A DNA stretch of 54,071 bases from Planctomycetota bacterium (GTDB taxonomy: Bacteria > Planctomycetota > JACOTG01), in assembly GCA_016178505.1 (NCBI GenBank), contig JACOTG010000169.1:1-54071 (forward strand), written 5' to 3'. A program made the translations under genes and the position numbers. Under the pieces are notes generated by a model. It did not search any database, had not been told where the DNA came from, and was given only the letters and a program-made list of their open reading frames with translations. Positions 1-8,988 of this stretch are shown here, one piece after another; position 1 is the stretch's first letter, and the number at the start of each line of letters is the position of its first letter.

Positions 1-95
1 ACGTTCGTCTCACGTCGACCGCGGGCCACTCCGAGAAGGGCTGGTCGATCGACGAGATCTACGTCACCCCGGCGGCGCCGCTCTCCGGCAACTGA
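1..95 (+). CDS. C-terminal end of a secreted protein (partial)
   Basis: The frame opening at base 3 runs without a stop to a TGA at 93-95 and encodes about 30 residues including GHSEKGWSIDEIYVTP. A GW-S-I-D-x-I-Y-V strand near the C-terminus is common in beta-sandwich (jelly-roll) domains of secreted bacterial enzymes. The start and catalytic part, if any, lie before the window, so no function can be given. The next 100 bases contain no gene. Confidence 0.5.
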   Translation, partial: VRLTSTAGHSEKGWSIDEIYVTPAAPLSGN

Positions 96-199
96 AGCCT
101 TCGACGGCGCCGCGACTCGTTTGCATCGTCGATCACTGATCACAAATCACTGATCGATGATCGTTGGTCTCGCCGAGTGAGACCGATCTCGGACGTCGC

Positions 200-1585
200 C
201 TACTGCTCGAGCGTTCGCTTCACCGTGCGCAGCGCGTCTTCGATCTCCCGTTTCTTCTCCCCGTCCGTCGTCGCCCGGAGCACGGTCTCGAGCGCGGCGC
301 GCTCCGCGACCAAGAGTGCCTTGTCGGCCGAGACCTTGACGTTCGGTTCCACGCCCACGCCTTCCCAGTTCGTCTTCGTGATCGGGTTGATCGCTCGCGC
401 GAACGGAACGAGCACCTGGAAGTCATGCGGCAGCGGCCGCGGCATCACGGGATGGGCGCCGCCGCCCGTCGTTTCGCCGACGATCGTCGCGCGCTTCAAG
501 TTCAGGAGATCGTAGGCGAACTCCTCGGCGCCCGAGAACGTGTGGTTGCTCGTGAGCACGTAGACGGGCACGGACTCGGCGAACCGTCGGCCCGGCACGT
601 CCGCGCTCGTGCTCGACTCGGTCGTCACGTTCTGGACGCGATCGTAGAAGGTGTTGAGGAGCGTCGGCTTCTCGAAGAGGTACGACAGGATGAACGCGAT
701 CATCTCGGGCGCGCCGCCGCCGTTGTCGCGCAAGTCGAAGATCAGCGCGCTCGAGTTCTCGAGGAACGCCATCGCCCCCGCCGCAGTGCGCTCCGCCGCC
801 GGTCCCGGGCGAAGGCCGTTGAGCTTCACGTAGCCGATGTTGCCCGCGAGTCGCTCGACGCGCTCGAAATCGTTGTTCATCCAGTCCTTCTCGGATGACG
901 CGTCCATCGACGGGCCGCGGAGGTAGGGGTTGTCGGGTCGGTCGGGTCCGCGGACTCGAAGATGCTTGTCGTGGCTGACGGCCTGCAGATCCGTGGTGAG
1001 ACGGGACGCGAAGACGCGTGCGTCGGTGAGGTCGTCGTAGCGACCGGCGCGGGCCTGCTCTCGAATCGACGCGATCATCTTCTTCGCCACCTCGGGGAAG
1101 ATGTATGCCTCGTCGAGCGCCTTGGCGATGCCGTCGACGATCGCCGTTCGCATGGTCGCGTCGAGCGGCTTCGAAGACGTCGCGCTTCCCGAATTCCGCG
1201 CCGGCTCGATCTGGATGGAGACGAGGCCGTGCGGTTCCTTTTCCTCGACGTCGAACGTGAGGAGGATCGACTGCCCCGACTTCTTCTCCGTCGCCTCGAG
1301 AGCGATTTCGGACGTCGACGAGTGAACGATCCGTGTCACCTCGAATCCTCCGGTGCGGTCGAAGAGGTCCCGGTAGACGTGCATCCGCTCGTCCATCGGC
1401 GTTCGCGCGAGCGACGCGGCCGCGCGGTTCTTCGACTCGAAGTCCCGCATCTTCTCGTCGCTTCCGACATTGAACGTCGCGAGGTAATCCTGCGCGCGCT
1501 TCGCCGCGGGCGTGTCGGGGAAGTCGACGGGACTTCCGAGCAAGAAGAGGAAACAGAGGAGCCGGACGAAGCGCTCTCGAATCAT
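200..1585 (-). CDS. S41 family peptidase (IRBP/Tsp-like), secreted
   Basis: A 461-residue protein with an N-terminal hydrophobic signal (residues 5-19). A helical N-terminal region is followed by the S41 core: NIGYVKLNGL, the DLRDNGGG loop, and the nucleophile segment NHTFSGAEEFAYDL with the candidate catalytic Ser. The downstream GETTGGGAHP motif is typical of the interphotoreceptor-retinoid-binding-protein-like branch, which lacks the Lys of classical Tsp proteases. It probably acts outside the cytoplasm on peptides or unfolded proteins. Its ATG overlaps the TGA of the upstream TetR gene by four bases, so the two are translationally coupled and probably controlled by that repressor. The substrate is unknown. 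Confidence 0.85.
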   Translation of the reverse strand: MIRERFVRLLCFLFLLGSPVDFPDTPAAKRAQDYLATFNVGSDEKMRDFESKNRAAASLARTPMDERMHVYRDLFDRTGGFEVTRIVHSSTSEIALEATEKKSGQSILLTFDVEEKEPHGLVSIQIEPARNSGSATSSKPLDATMRTAIVDGIAKALDEAYIFPEVAKKMIASIREQARAGRYDDLTDARVFASRLTTDLQAVSHDKHLRVRGPDRPDNPYLRGPSMDASSEKDWMNNDFERVERLAGNIGYVKLNGLRPGPAAERTAAGAMAFLENSSALIFDLRDNGGGAPEMIAFILSYLFEKPTLLNTFYDRVQNVTTESSTSADVPGRRFAESVPVYVLTSNHTFSGAEEFAYDLLNLKRATIVGETTGGGAHPVMPRPLPHDFQVLVPFARAINPITKTNWEGVGVEPNVKVSADKALLVAERAALETVLRATTDGEKKREIEDALRTVKRTLEQ

Positions 1586-2241
1586 CGTGGGTCACCTCGA
1601 TGGGTTGCGGGGCGTCGCGTACCGCGTGCGCGCGGCGCATCGCGGCTCACGAGCCCCTGGAGAAGCAATTGGACGATGCGCTCGGCGCGGCGGGCGACGT
1701 CGGCGCGCCGGCCCAGTTCCGATGCGCTGAGCGCGTAGGGAAGGAGCGCATTCGTCGCGAGCACGAGAGCGCGGGCCGTTTCGATGTCGTCGTCGAACGC
1801 CAGTTCACCGGCTGCGCGCCCCGCGCGAAGGATCCCCGCAATGACTTCGGCCTCTTCCTCGAAGTAGCGAAGTCGCCGGTCGAGTAGGGCGGGTCTCAGC
1901 GACGCCAGCAGCCCGTCGAGTCCCTGGCGATACCCTCGAACGCTGTCGAATCGGAAAAGGACGCGGTCGATCAGGACGCGCCGGAGGCGCTCGCTCGCCG
2001 GATCCGTGCTCGACGCGACCTCGCGAGCGCGCGCCAGCAAGCGATCGACGATGCGGTCGACCGTCGCGAGGAAGACGTGCTCCTTGCTCTCGAAGTGTAG
2101 GTAGGTCGAGCCCTTGCCGATCCCCACTTCCTGCGCGAGCGCCTCCATCGTGGCCTTCTGGAAGCCATGTCGAGCTAGGAGCGCCTCGGCGGCATCGAGG
2201 ATGGCGTCTCTCACGTCTTCCGCTGCTTCGACCGGGGCCAT
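1582..2241 (-). CDS. TetR/AcrR family transcriptional regulator
   Basis: A protein of 219 residues. The N-terminal helix-turn-helix is clear (ILDAAEALLARHGFQKAT, then EVGIGKGSTYLHFESKEHVF), followed by an all-helical ligand-binding and dimer domain without recognisable family identity. I chose the ATG at 2241 because GGAGGT lies five bases upstream. The frame could also open at a TTG at 2268, but that codon lies inside the palindrome described separately. It is the first gene of a two-gene operon with the S41 protease. By family habit it is a repressor of its own operon; the inducer is unknown. Confidence 0.88.
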   Translation of the reverse strand: MAPVEAAEDVRDAILDAAEALLARHGFQKATMEALAQEVGIGKGSTYLHFESKEHVFLATVDRIVDRLLARAREVASSTDPASERLRRVLIDRVLFRFDSVRGYRQGLDGLLASLRPALLDRRLRYFEEEAEVIAGILRAGRAAGELAFDDDIETARALVLATNALLPYALSASELGRRADVARRAERIVQLLLQGLVSRDAPRARGTRRPATHRGDPR

Positions 2242-2260
2242 CGGACCTCCAATCCTCACG

Positions 2261-2285
2261 CTGACCAAAATCGATTTCTGGTCAG
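2261..2285. promoter_or_regulatory. Candidate TetR operator (7-bp inverted repeat)
   Basis: CTGACCA (2261-2267) and TGGTCAG (2279-2285) form perfect arms around an 11-base spacer. The site lies 20-44 bases upstream of the chosen TetR start, where a repressor would block transcription of the TetR-protease operon. TetR-family operators are commonly palindromes of about this size. Binding by this regulator is inference. Confidence 0.5.
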
Positions 2286-2352
2286 TCTACGCGACAGCCG
2301 CGATTCCGTTGGAGCGAATCTTTGGCGCGAAGGGGGGCGAGAAGTCGGCGAG

Positions 2353-3831
2353 TCAGGAGCCGCGAATCGCGCGGAGCGCGCCGGCGGTCGCGGCTCGGAC
2401 GCGGGGGACGTCGTCCTCGAGCGCCGACTCGAGCGCGGGGATCGCTTCGCGGGCGTCCCGACCGGTCGCACCCAGCACGCGCGCGGCGGCCTCTCGGATC
2501 GCCCAGCTCGCGAAGTGGTACCCACATCGGCTGCCGTCCCGGCGCGAGAGCAGCGGAACGAGCGCGGAGACGGCGAAGGCCGAGCCTCGAGGCTCGTTGG
2601 CCATCGCCATCACGGTCCGGCCGCAGGTCTCCGGATTGCGAAGCAGCTCGACGAGCGCCGAGCCGGCCGACGGGACGCCGATCCTCCAGAGTGCGACCGT
2701 TCCGGGAATCGCGACGTCGAAGATCCGGGAGAGAGGATAAGCGCCCTTCTTCGCGTCTTCGATCGCCGACTGGAGAACAGGCACGGCGGCACCGCCGGCC
2801 GCCCCGAGTCGCCCCACAGGCGTCGCCGCGTCTTCGAACAAGTACGTCCTGTCACCACTGGCGGTCTCGCGGAGCGCCGCAACGAGGACGGCGACGACGC
2901 GGTCGCGGTCCGCGGGGTCTCCGATGCTCGCGAGTCCGTCGGCAGCCTTGCATCGAAGGTAAAGCTCGGGATCGTCGAGCAAGCGAAGGAGCGACGGACG
3001 AACGGGCGCGGCCTGCGGGCCAGCGCCCGAGAATCCCTGTGCGACCAGCCACCGTGCGTTTTGCTCGTTTCGCTCGAGCGCTCGCGCAACGCGCGCGGCG
3101 GCGAGCTCGGTGTGGAGGCCGAGGCGCAGGAAGATCTCCGCCGCATCGAGCCCGTCCGGCGACTCCAGCAAGGCCGCGGGATCGAAGAGCTCGATCGGCG
3201 GAACGGGCGAGCGGGTCGCCATGAGAGAGAGCAGGCGAAGCGCTCGAATGCGAAGCGACGGCGGATTCTTTGCAGACGTCCGCTCGAGCAGCGGAGGCAC
3301 GGCGGCGGCTCCGACGGCGACCAGCGCGTCACCGAGGTAGTCGAGTTCCTCTCGGTCGAAAGTCGCGATCAACGCGGGCAGCGCCGGCCGTGCGGCGTCG
3401 CCGAGGACCGAGAGCCCCCACGCGCCGCACTTGCGGTTCCACGAATCGGCGTCGCGTAGCCGCTCGACGAGCGGAGGAACGGCGGCGTCGCCGATGATCA
3501 TCAGCGCCAGCTGGCCGGCGTCGCGTTCGCGGCTTCCCGTGGACCCGAAGAAGTCGAACGGCTCGAAGATCGTCGGGACCGCACGCCCACCGATCTCGCG
3601 GAGCTCGCGCGCTGCTTGGCGGCGAACGCTCTCGTCCTCGTCGTCGAGCGCGGTGATCCAGCCGCGGATCGTCCACTCGTCGACCAAGGCCTGGAAGGAC
3701 TCGCGCACGGTGGGCTCGGGTCGCTGGCCGTAGCTGCTCGCGGGAAAGCACGCCACGATCGCGAACGCGACGGCGGCGAGCGATGCGACGACAGACGCGA
3801 AACGGCGCCGAGGGTCACGGACGATGGTCAT
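2353..3831 (-). CDS. Secreted HEAT-repeat protein
   Basis: A 492-residue protein with a twin-basic, hydrophobic signal peptide (about residues 10-36) and then a chain of HEAT/PBS-lyase-like repeats such as DEDESVRRQAARELREIGGRAVP and AAVPPLLERT. The repeats run through most of the protein and end in DDVPRVRAATAGALRAIRGS. HEAT solenoids are protein-protein scaffolds; no catalytic motif is visible. It stands alone on the minus strand between the TetR gene and a hydrolase gene. A larger HEAT/TPR protein is encoded at 15308-18523, so such secreted scaffolds recur in this genome. The partner is unknown. Confidence 0.75.
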   Translation of the reverse strand: MTIVRDPRRRFASVVASLAAVAFAIVACFPASSYGQRPEPTVRESFQALVDEWTIRGWITALDDEDESVRRQAARELREIGGRAVPTIFEPFDFFGSTGSRERDAGQLALMIIGDAAVPPLVERLRDADSWNRKCGAWGLSVLGDAARPALPALIATFDREELDYLGDALVAVGAAAVPPLLERTSAKNPPSLRIRALRLLSLMATRSPVPPIELFDPAALLESPDGLDAAEIFLRLGLHTELAAARVARALERNEQNARWLVAQGFSGAGPQAAPVRPSLLRLLDDPELYLRCKAADGLASIGDPADRDRVVAVLVAALRETASGDRTYLFEDAATPVGRLGAAGGAAVPVLQSAIEDAKKGAYPLSRIFDVAIPGTVALWRIGVPSAGSALVELLRNPETCGRTVMAMANEPRGSAFAVSALVPLLSRRDGSRCGYHFASWAIREAAARVLGATGRDAREAIPALESALEDDVPRVRAATAGALRAIRGS

Positions 3832-3910
3832 GCTCAGGCCCCCGATTCGAGTTCGATCACGCTCACTTGTTCCCGATCGACCGGCTTCGTTTCCAGCCGG
3901 ACCGATTCCG

Positions 3911-5212
3911 TCAGCGAACGTCGAGCTTCGCGGTGAACGGGCGCGCGGTGTCCACGCGCTCCGCGAGCGATTCGAGCAGGACGTCGAGGCTGCGCGCGAG
4001 CGGGCCGTCGTGGACCTTTTTGCCGTTCCACTCGACGACGACGGGCTTGTCGAGGTCGACGAGCGTGTCGGAGAGATAGAGAGTGAGGCGCTTCACGTCG
4101 TCGGTCGTGATGCGCACCGTTTGGCCGTCGATGGCTGCGTTCACGAGCGCGTCGGGCCGCGCTGCGATCGCCGCGGCGGTCGCCGGCTCGACCTCGTCGA
4201 CGCGCAGGAACGCACCGTTCCACGGCAGCGGGCGCTCGACCGCGAACGCGATGCGCTTCGGAATTGGCCCGCGCTTCCGATCGAGGATCCAGCGGATGCC
4301 GGCGCCGCAATGCTGGATCCACGCGCCGTGATCACCTCCCTTCACTTCCTCGTACTCGACTTCGGAACCGAGACGTCGCAGCGCCGACGCCGCGGCGCGG
4401 CCTTGCTCCGGCGAGACGACGGTGTCCTTCTCGCCCGTGAGCACGTAGAGGGGAAGGCCGACGCAGTTCGGGAGCGAACTCTTCGCGTCGTTGAGCACGC
4501 CCATTGCCGGCATCACGCCAGCCCATCGCCACGGAGCAAGCGCGGCGAGCTGCCATGCGAAGAATGCCGTTTGCGACACGCCGACGACGTAGAGGCGATC
4601 CGGGTCGATCGCAAAGCGCGTCATCGCGTCGCGCACGCACGCCTCGAAGATGGCCGCGAACCAGGGCGCGCCGTTCTTCTTCAGGAGCGAGTCGTACTCG
4701 TCCTCCGTCGTGAACGACGAGAGCAGGTTCGTTCGCATGAAGATCGCGCCCTTGCCCTCGATCGCGCGAAGGTAGACGCCGGTCTGTCCGTTCTGCAGCC
4801 GCTCCTCGCGCGTCTTCATCGCGCCGTGGCCGGGATCGAGCACGAGCGGCCAGCGCTTGCCGGGGTCGTATCCGGGCGGAAGGCCGACCGCGTAAGTGAC
4901 TTTGCGACCGAGCGCCTCGCACGCGAACCCGTCGACGAGGACGATGTGATCTTCGACCTCGCCCTTGCGAAGCGCGTCTTTCTCGGACGTGGCGGTGACG
5001 GCGAAGCCTTTGCGCACCGCGGCCTCGAGGTCGCGCACGTTCGATTTTGCGAACGGCTCGAGCTGCTTGCGCACCGCGTCGCGCTCGGGCCCGGCGGGTG
5101 CCGTCACCCACTCGGTCACGAGCTTTCGGAACTGGCCGAGATCCTGCGCTCGCACAGCGCCTGCTGGAAGCGACGCAGCGGCGACGACGGCAAGAACTCG
5201 TCGGATCGTCAT
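3911..5212 (-). CDS. Secreted alpha/beta hydrolase (esterase/depolymerase-like)
   Basis: A protein of 433 residues with a signal peptide (AVVAAASLPAGAVRAQ). An N-terminal helical segment of about 90 residues precedes an alpha/beta-hydrolase core with YAVGLPPGYDPGKRWPLVL, the nucleophile elbow GVSQTAF, an acid segment TGEKDTVV, and the catalytic His in GGDHGAW. This resembles the PHB-depolymerase/feruloyl-esterase group, although the elbow reads G-x-S-x-T rather than G-x-S-x-G. About 140 residues follow the core and may form an extra beta domain. The substrate is unknown. Confidence 0.75.
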   Translation of the reverse strand: MTIRRVLAVVAAASLPAGAVRAQDLGQFRKLVTEWVTAPAGPERDAVRKQLEPFAKSNVRDLEAAVRKGFAVTATSEKDALRKGEVEDHIVLVDGFACEALGRKVTYAVGLPPGYDPGKRWPLVLDPGHGAMKTREERLQNGQTGVYLRAIEGKGAIFMRTNLLSSFTTEDEYDSLLKKNGAPWFAAIFEACVRDAMTRFAIDPDRLYVVGVSQTAFFAWQLAALAPWRWAGVMPAMGVLNDAKSSLPNCVGLPLYVLTGEKDTVVSPEQGRAAASALRRLGSEVEYEEVKGGDHGAWIQHCGAGIRWILDRKRGPIPKRIAFAVERPLPWNGAFLRVDEVEPATAAAIAARPDALVNAAIDGQTVRITTDDVKRLTLYLSDTLVDLDKPVVVEWNGKKVHDGPLARSLDVLLESLAERVDTARPFTAKLDVR

Positions 5213-5299
5213 CGGGCGCTCACGTCGCCCGCGGGATCCGTTGCGGCGCGATGGGCGCCGATCCCGCGTCCATTCCGTCGGCGCCCTCTCGCCGAGCCG

Positions 5300-6256
5300 T
5301 CATCGAATCTCCACGTCGTCGACATCGATCGTTCCCTTACCGGTGACGAGGATCGCGACGCTGGCTCCAACCGCGTCGCGCGGTGGCGTCGCCTTCCCCT
5401 CGATCGCAGTCCATCCGCTTTTGTCGCTTCGCCCGACCTCGACCGCTTTCAGCAGTACGCCGTGCTCGTCGACGAAGCGAACTTCGAGCCCGCACGTGGC
5501 GTGCTCGGCTCGAACCTGCGCGCGAACGGTGAACGCTCCTTTCGGCAAATCGGCGAGGGATGCGACGAGGGCGTCCCACGGCAGCTCGCAACGCGCGTCC
5601 CGGACGACGTGCAGGCCTTTTGCTCCCGACTTCCGCGCGTCACCGTTCGGCTCGAACGTCACGCGACCGGAGGGCGCGTCGACCTGCCAGCCGACGAGCC
5701 CCGATTCGAAGCCGCCGTTCGCGAGCGGCCCGCTCGCCTTCGCGCCTGCAGCGGCTCCGGCGACCGACATCACCACGTCGTCGAATAGGAACTCGCCGTC
5801 TTCGAGCGCACGGATCGCGATGGAGAGCTTCACGACGGTGTCGGGCAAGGTGATCTTCGATTCCTTCCGCGTCCACGCCTTCACCGGGCCGGTGATCACG
5901 GCGACCTCCGAGTTGAGGGCGAGCGTGTCGCTGTTCGCGGCGTAGCCGACGACGACGACGTGCGCTTTGCCTCCGGTTTTGCTGCGGTACGAGACCGAGA
6001 CGGTCAGCTCCTTGCCCGGCGCGTCGAGGTCCTGTCGAACCATCACGACGCCGTTGCCCCCTTTCTTCTGGAGGAGGAGTGCCTTCTTCCCCTAGTGCGC
6101 GTCGTCGACGATCTCGACCTTGCCTTGCTTCGTCGTGTCGAACCGGAGCCAGCCGTCGAGACCCTTCTCGAAGCCGCCGTTCGCAAGGACATTCGCCGGC
6201 CTGCCGGAGACGAGCGCCAACGCGAACGCGATCACGACGGCGGAGCGGTGCAGCAT
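5300..6256 (-). pseudogene. Carbohydrate-binding-like secreted protein interrupted by in-frame TAG
   Basis: Read from the ATG at 6256, the frame gives a signal peptide (MLHRSAVVIAFALALVSG), then NGGFEKGLDGW, and reaches a TAG at 6092-6094. The same frame continues with GKKALLLQKKGGNGVVMVRQDL and on to a stop at 5300. The second half repeats the pattern (NGGFESGLVGWQVD then SGAKGLHVV), so the protein is two tandem CenC/CBM4_9-like beta-sandwich modules with the stop inside the first. The frame around the stop is intact, which points to a point mutation or read error rather than a frameshift. A downstream start (ATG at 6046) could still make 248 residues without a signal peptide. Confidence 0.65.
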
Positions 6257-6339
6257 GGCGGGGATTCTCGCGGGTCGACTTTCTCTTCGTCAACCATCGG
6301 TCGCGTTCCTACAATCGCGAACTCGACCGGGATGGCACC

Positions 6340-7605
6340 GTGAGATTGGTTTCGCCTTCGCTCTTCCGCGCTCTGAAGCACCGGAACTTCCGGCTCTTCA
6401 TGATCGGTCAGGTCGTCTCCGTCGCGGGGAGCGAAGTTCAGGCTCTTGGCGCGAGCTGGCTCGCATACCGGCTCACGCAATCGCCCATCATGCTCGGCCT
6501 CATCGGGTTCGCGGCTCGAATCCCCGTTCTCTTCCTCGCGCCGGTGGCGGGCGTCGTCGCCGATCGCGCGAACAAACATCGCCTCGTGATCCTCACGCAG
6601 ACGCTGCTCATGTTGCAGGCGACGGCGCTCGCCTGGATGACGATGGCCGGACACATCCAAGCGTGGCACCTCGTGGGCTTCTCGTTGGCGGCGGGGGCGA
6701 TGAACGCGGTCGACATACCCGCGCGGCAATCGTTCCTCGTCGAGATGGTCGGAAAATCGGACCTCGGAAACGCGATCGCGCTGAACTCGTCGGCGTTCAA
6801 CCTCGCGCGAATCGGCGGCCCGGCGGTCGCCGGCATCGTGATCGCGTGGGCGGGCGAGGGGTGGTGCTTCCTTCTCAACGCGGCGAGCTTCCTCGCGGTG
6901 ATTGCCGGGCTCTTCCTCATGCGGATCGAGCGTCGAGCGGCGGCGCGCGCATGGAGTTCGCCCTGGTCGGACCTTCGCGACGGACTTGCCTATGTCGCGC
7001 GCATGGCGCCGATGCGCGACGCCCTCCTGCATCTCGGAGTGCTCAGCTTTGCCGGCATTCCGTTTCTCACGTTCATGCCGATCGTCGCCGCCGAGATCCT
7101 CGGCGTGAAGGCAGGTGGGCTCGGCGCGCTCGTCGGTGCGGCAGGCGTGGGTGCGCTCATCGGCGCGCTCGGCCTCGCCGCGCGCGTCTCGCTGCACGGG
7201 CTCGGCCGCACTCTGGCGGTCGCTTCCGCGATCTTCGGGAGTGCGCTCGTCGCGCTCGCGGCGTCTCGGAGCTTCGCGCTGAGCCTCGTGGTGATGGCGT
7301 TCGCGGGGTGGGGGATGATGGTGGTGATGGCGGGCACCAACACGCTCCTGCAGGCACTCGTGCCGGATTCGCTGCGCGGGCGAGTCATGAGCATCTACAC
7401 CGTGACGTTTCTCGGGCTCGCCCCGTTCGGGAGCCTGCTGATGGGATGGCTTGCGAGGCACGTCGGCGTTCCGATTACGTTCGCGCTCGGCGGCGGCGTG
7501 TGCGCGGTCGCGTCTCTGGTGTTTGCGCGGCGATTGCCGGTGCTCCGGGACGAAATTCGAACCCACGTCGTCATCGGTGAGTCGGTGGCACCGACGGTGG
7601 TCTAG
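6340..7605 (+). CDS. MFS transporter (MFS_3, EntS-like)
   Basis: About 421 residues from a GTG at 6340. The start was chosen because family members begin close to the motif SLFRALKHRNFRLFMIGQVVS, which leads into TM1. Twelve hydrophobic segments are visible, with the loop 2-3 motif GVVADRANKHR typical of the major facilitator superfamily. The sequence IPARQSFLVEMV after TM4 and the second-half motif LVPDSLRGRVMSIY are hallmarks of the MFS_3 group, which includes enterobactin and drug exporters. The substrate cannot be told. Its TAG overlaps the stop of the convergent PD40 gene by four bases. Confidence 0.85.
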   Translation: MRLVSPSLFRALKHRNFRLFMIGQVVSVAGSEVQALGASWLAYRLTQSPIMLGLIGFAARIPVLFLAPVAGVVADRANKHRLVILTQTLLMLQATALAWMTMAGHIQAWHLVGFSLAAGAMNAVDIPARQSFLVEMVGKSDLGNAIALNSSAFNLARIGGPAVAGIVIAWAGEGWCFLLNAASFLAVIAGLFLMRIERRAAARAWSSPWSDLRDGLAYVARMAPMRDALLHLGVLSFAGIPFLTFMPIVAAEILGVKAGGLGALVGAAGVGALIGALGLAARVSLHGLGRTLAVASAIFGSALVALAASRSFALSLVVMAFAGWGMMVVMAGTNTLLQALVPDSLRGRVMSIYTVTFLGLAPFGSLLMGWLARHVGVPITFALGGGVCAVASLVFARRLPVLRDEIRTHVVIGESVAPTVV

Positions 7606-8957
7606 TTCTGGCCCGCGACGAGAGTGAGCGCGTTCGTCGTCGACACGTGGAGGCGCGACACCGAGCCGACGTCGTCCATCACGCCCTGAATCGTCACCGT
7701 CTGACCCGGACGAAGGCCCTGCGGAACGCGCAAGACCTCGCCGGGCGCCGCTCGGTTCGGGAAGGCGCCGCGCCCGAGTCGACCGCCGCGCCCCGCCGCA
7801 AATGCGTTCACCCAGACGCGCGTCGCGTCGCTGATTGCGGACGGCGACGGAACGGGCATCGCCAGAGAGCCGACTCCATGCGGGATCACGAACGCGCGAC
7901 CGAGCGGTTCGCCGAGGAACGCGAACAGCGCGTACTGCGGTGCATCCGGGCCGGCGGGCGACGCCGCGAGCGTCAATGAGATCGGTTCACCCGGAGCCAC
8001 GGAGAGGTGCCGAGTCGAATCGCCGGCGGATCCGTTCGCCTCGAGCACGTCCACGAACTCCTCGTTCACCGAATCGACCATCCCCGAGATCGCGTCGCGC
8101 GCGATGTAGATGTCGCTGAGACCCTTGCCGCCCGGACGGCCCGAGCGGAAGAGGATCGTGCGTCCGTCGCCGCTGAGCGCCGGCGCCTTGTCGATGTCGG
8201 CGCTGTTCAGGACGTCGAGGTTTTGCGGCGGCCCCCAGACGTCGTCCGTCGACGGGCGCGTCGAGCGGTAGAGATCGACCGAGCCGTGTCCGCCGGACCG
8301 CGCCGAGCCGAAGACGATCGAGAGGCCGTCGTGAGCAATCGCGGCGTTCGTTTCGTTTGCGGGCGAGTTCAGCTCGACGACGTTCGTGGGTTCGTGGAAC
8401 GGTTGCCCGACCGCGTCGCGATGTGCCACCCAGAGGTCGAGATCGCCTTGGCCGCCCGGCCGCGACGACGCGAAGTAGAGATCGAGAGCGTCGTGCGACA
8501 GCCGTGGGCCGAGCTCGTCGTCGCTCGAATTGACTTCGGTCACGGGGTGCGAGTTGCCGAAGGGTGCGTCGGTCGAGGTGCGAGTCGCGACCCACAGGTC
8601 CAGCGAAGTTCCGGCGAACTCCGTCGCCGGGCGAACGAAGTAGAGCGCCAGCTCATCGCACGAGACGCACGGATCGGCCCCGTTCGGCATCACCAGCTCG
8701 GGCGTGCCGAACGGCGCGCTCTCGTCTCGTCGCGTCGATTTCCAGATGTCCGCGACGGACGAATCACGGCAGCGAGAGCGGTCCGAGTGGAAATAGAGCG
8801 TGAGGCCATCGCAGGAGAGGAACGGCCCCTTCTGGCGACAGGCGTCGTTGATCTCGCCGAGCCCGCGTGGCGCGTCGAAGATCGCGCGCCCGGACCCGTT
8901 CGGCGACTGTAGGATCGAACACGTCGCGGCGAGAAAGACGGACGCGAACGCCGGCAT
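7602..8957 (-). CDS. Secreted PD40/WD40-like beta-propeller protein
   Basis: A 451-residue protein with a short N-terminal signal (MPAFASVFLAATCS). At least five TolB-type PD40 repeats are recognisable by the recurring pattern LS-x-D-x-LxLYF-x-S-x-R-x-GGxGxxDLW, for example LSHDALDLYFASSRPGG and LSGDGRTILFRSGRPGG. A C-terminal beta-rich region (about residues 290-451) follows and ends in a segment about gains and functions of unknown kind. TolB-like propellers bind proteins or sugars; no enzymatic motif is seen. This architecture is frequent in Planctomycetota and Myxococcota. Confidence 0.8.
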   Translation of the reverse strand: MPAFASVFLAATCSILQSPNGSGRAIFDAPRGLGEINDACRQKGPFLSCDGLTLYFHSDRSRCRDSSVADIWKSTRRDESAPFGTPELVMPNGADPCVSCDELALYFVRPATEFAGTSLDLWVATRTSTDAPFGNSHPVTEVNSSDDELGPRLSHDALDLYFASSRPGGQGDLDLWVAHRDAVGQPFHEPTNVVELNSPANETNAAIAHDGLSIVFGSARSGGHGSVDLYRSTRPSTDDVWGPPQNLDVLNSADIDKAPALSGDGRTILFRSGRPGGKGLSDIYIARDAISGMVDSVNEEFVDVLEANGSAGDSTRHLSVAPGEPISLTLAASPAGPDAPQYALFAFLGEPLGRAFVIPHGVGSLAMPVPSPSAISDATRVWVNAFAAGRGGRLGRGAFPNRAAPGEVLRVPQGLRPGQTVTIQGVMDDVGSVSRLHVSTTNALTLVAGQN

Positions 8958-8988
8958 GCGACCCTCCTCGTCAGTTGGCCTGTGCGGA

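Noticed and set aside
164..898. Long plus-strand frames such as 164-898, 3824-5788 and 15960-17471
   Set aside because: They lie opposite genes with clear domain motifs and read as Arg/Ser/Pro-rich shadows typical of high GC.
6092..6094. TAG as pyrrolysine
   Set aside because: Nothing in the window suggests a pyrrolysine system, and the context is a secreted binding domain rather than a methylamine enzyme.
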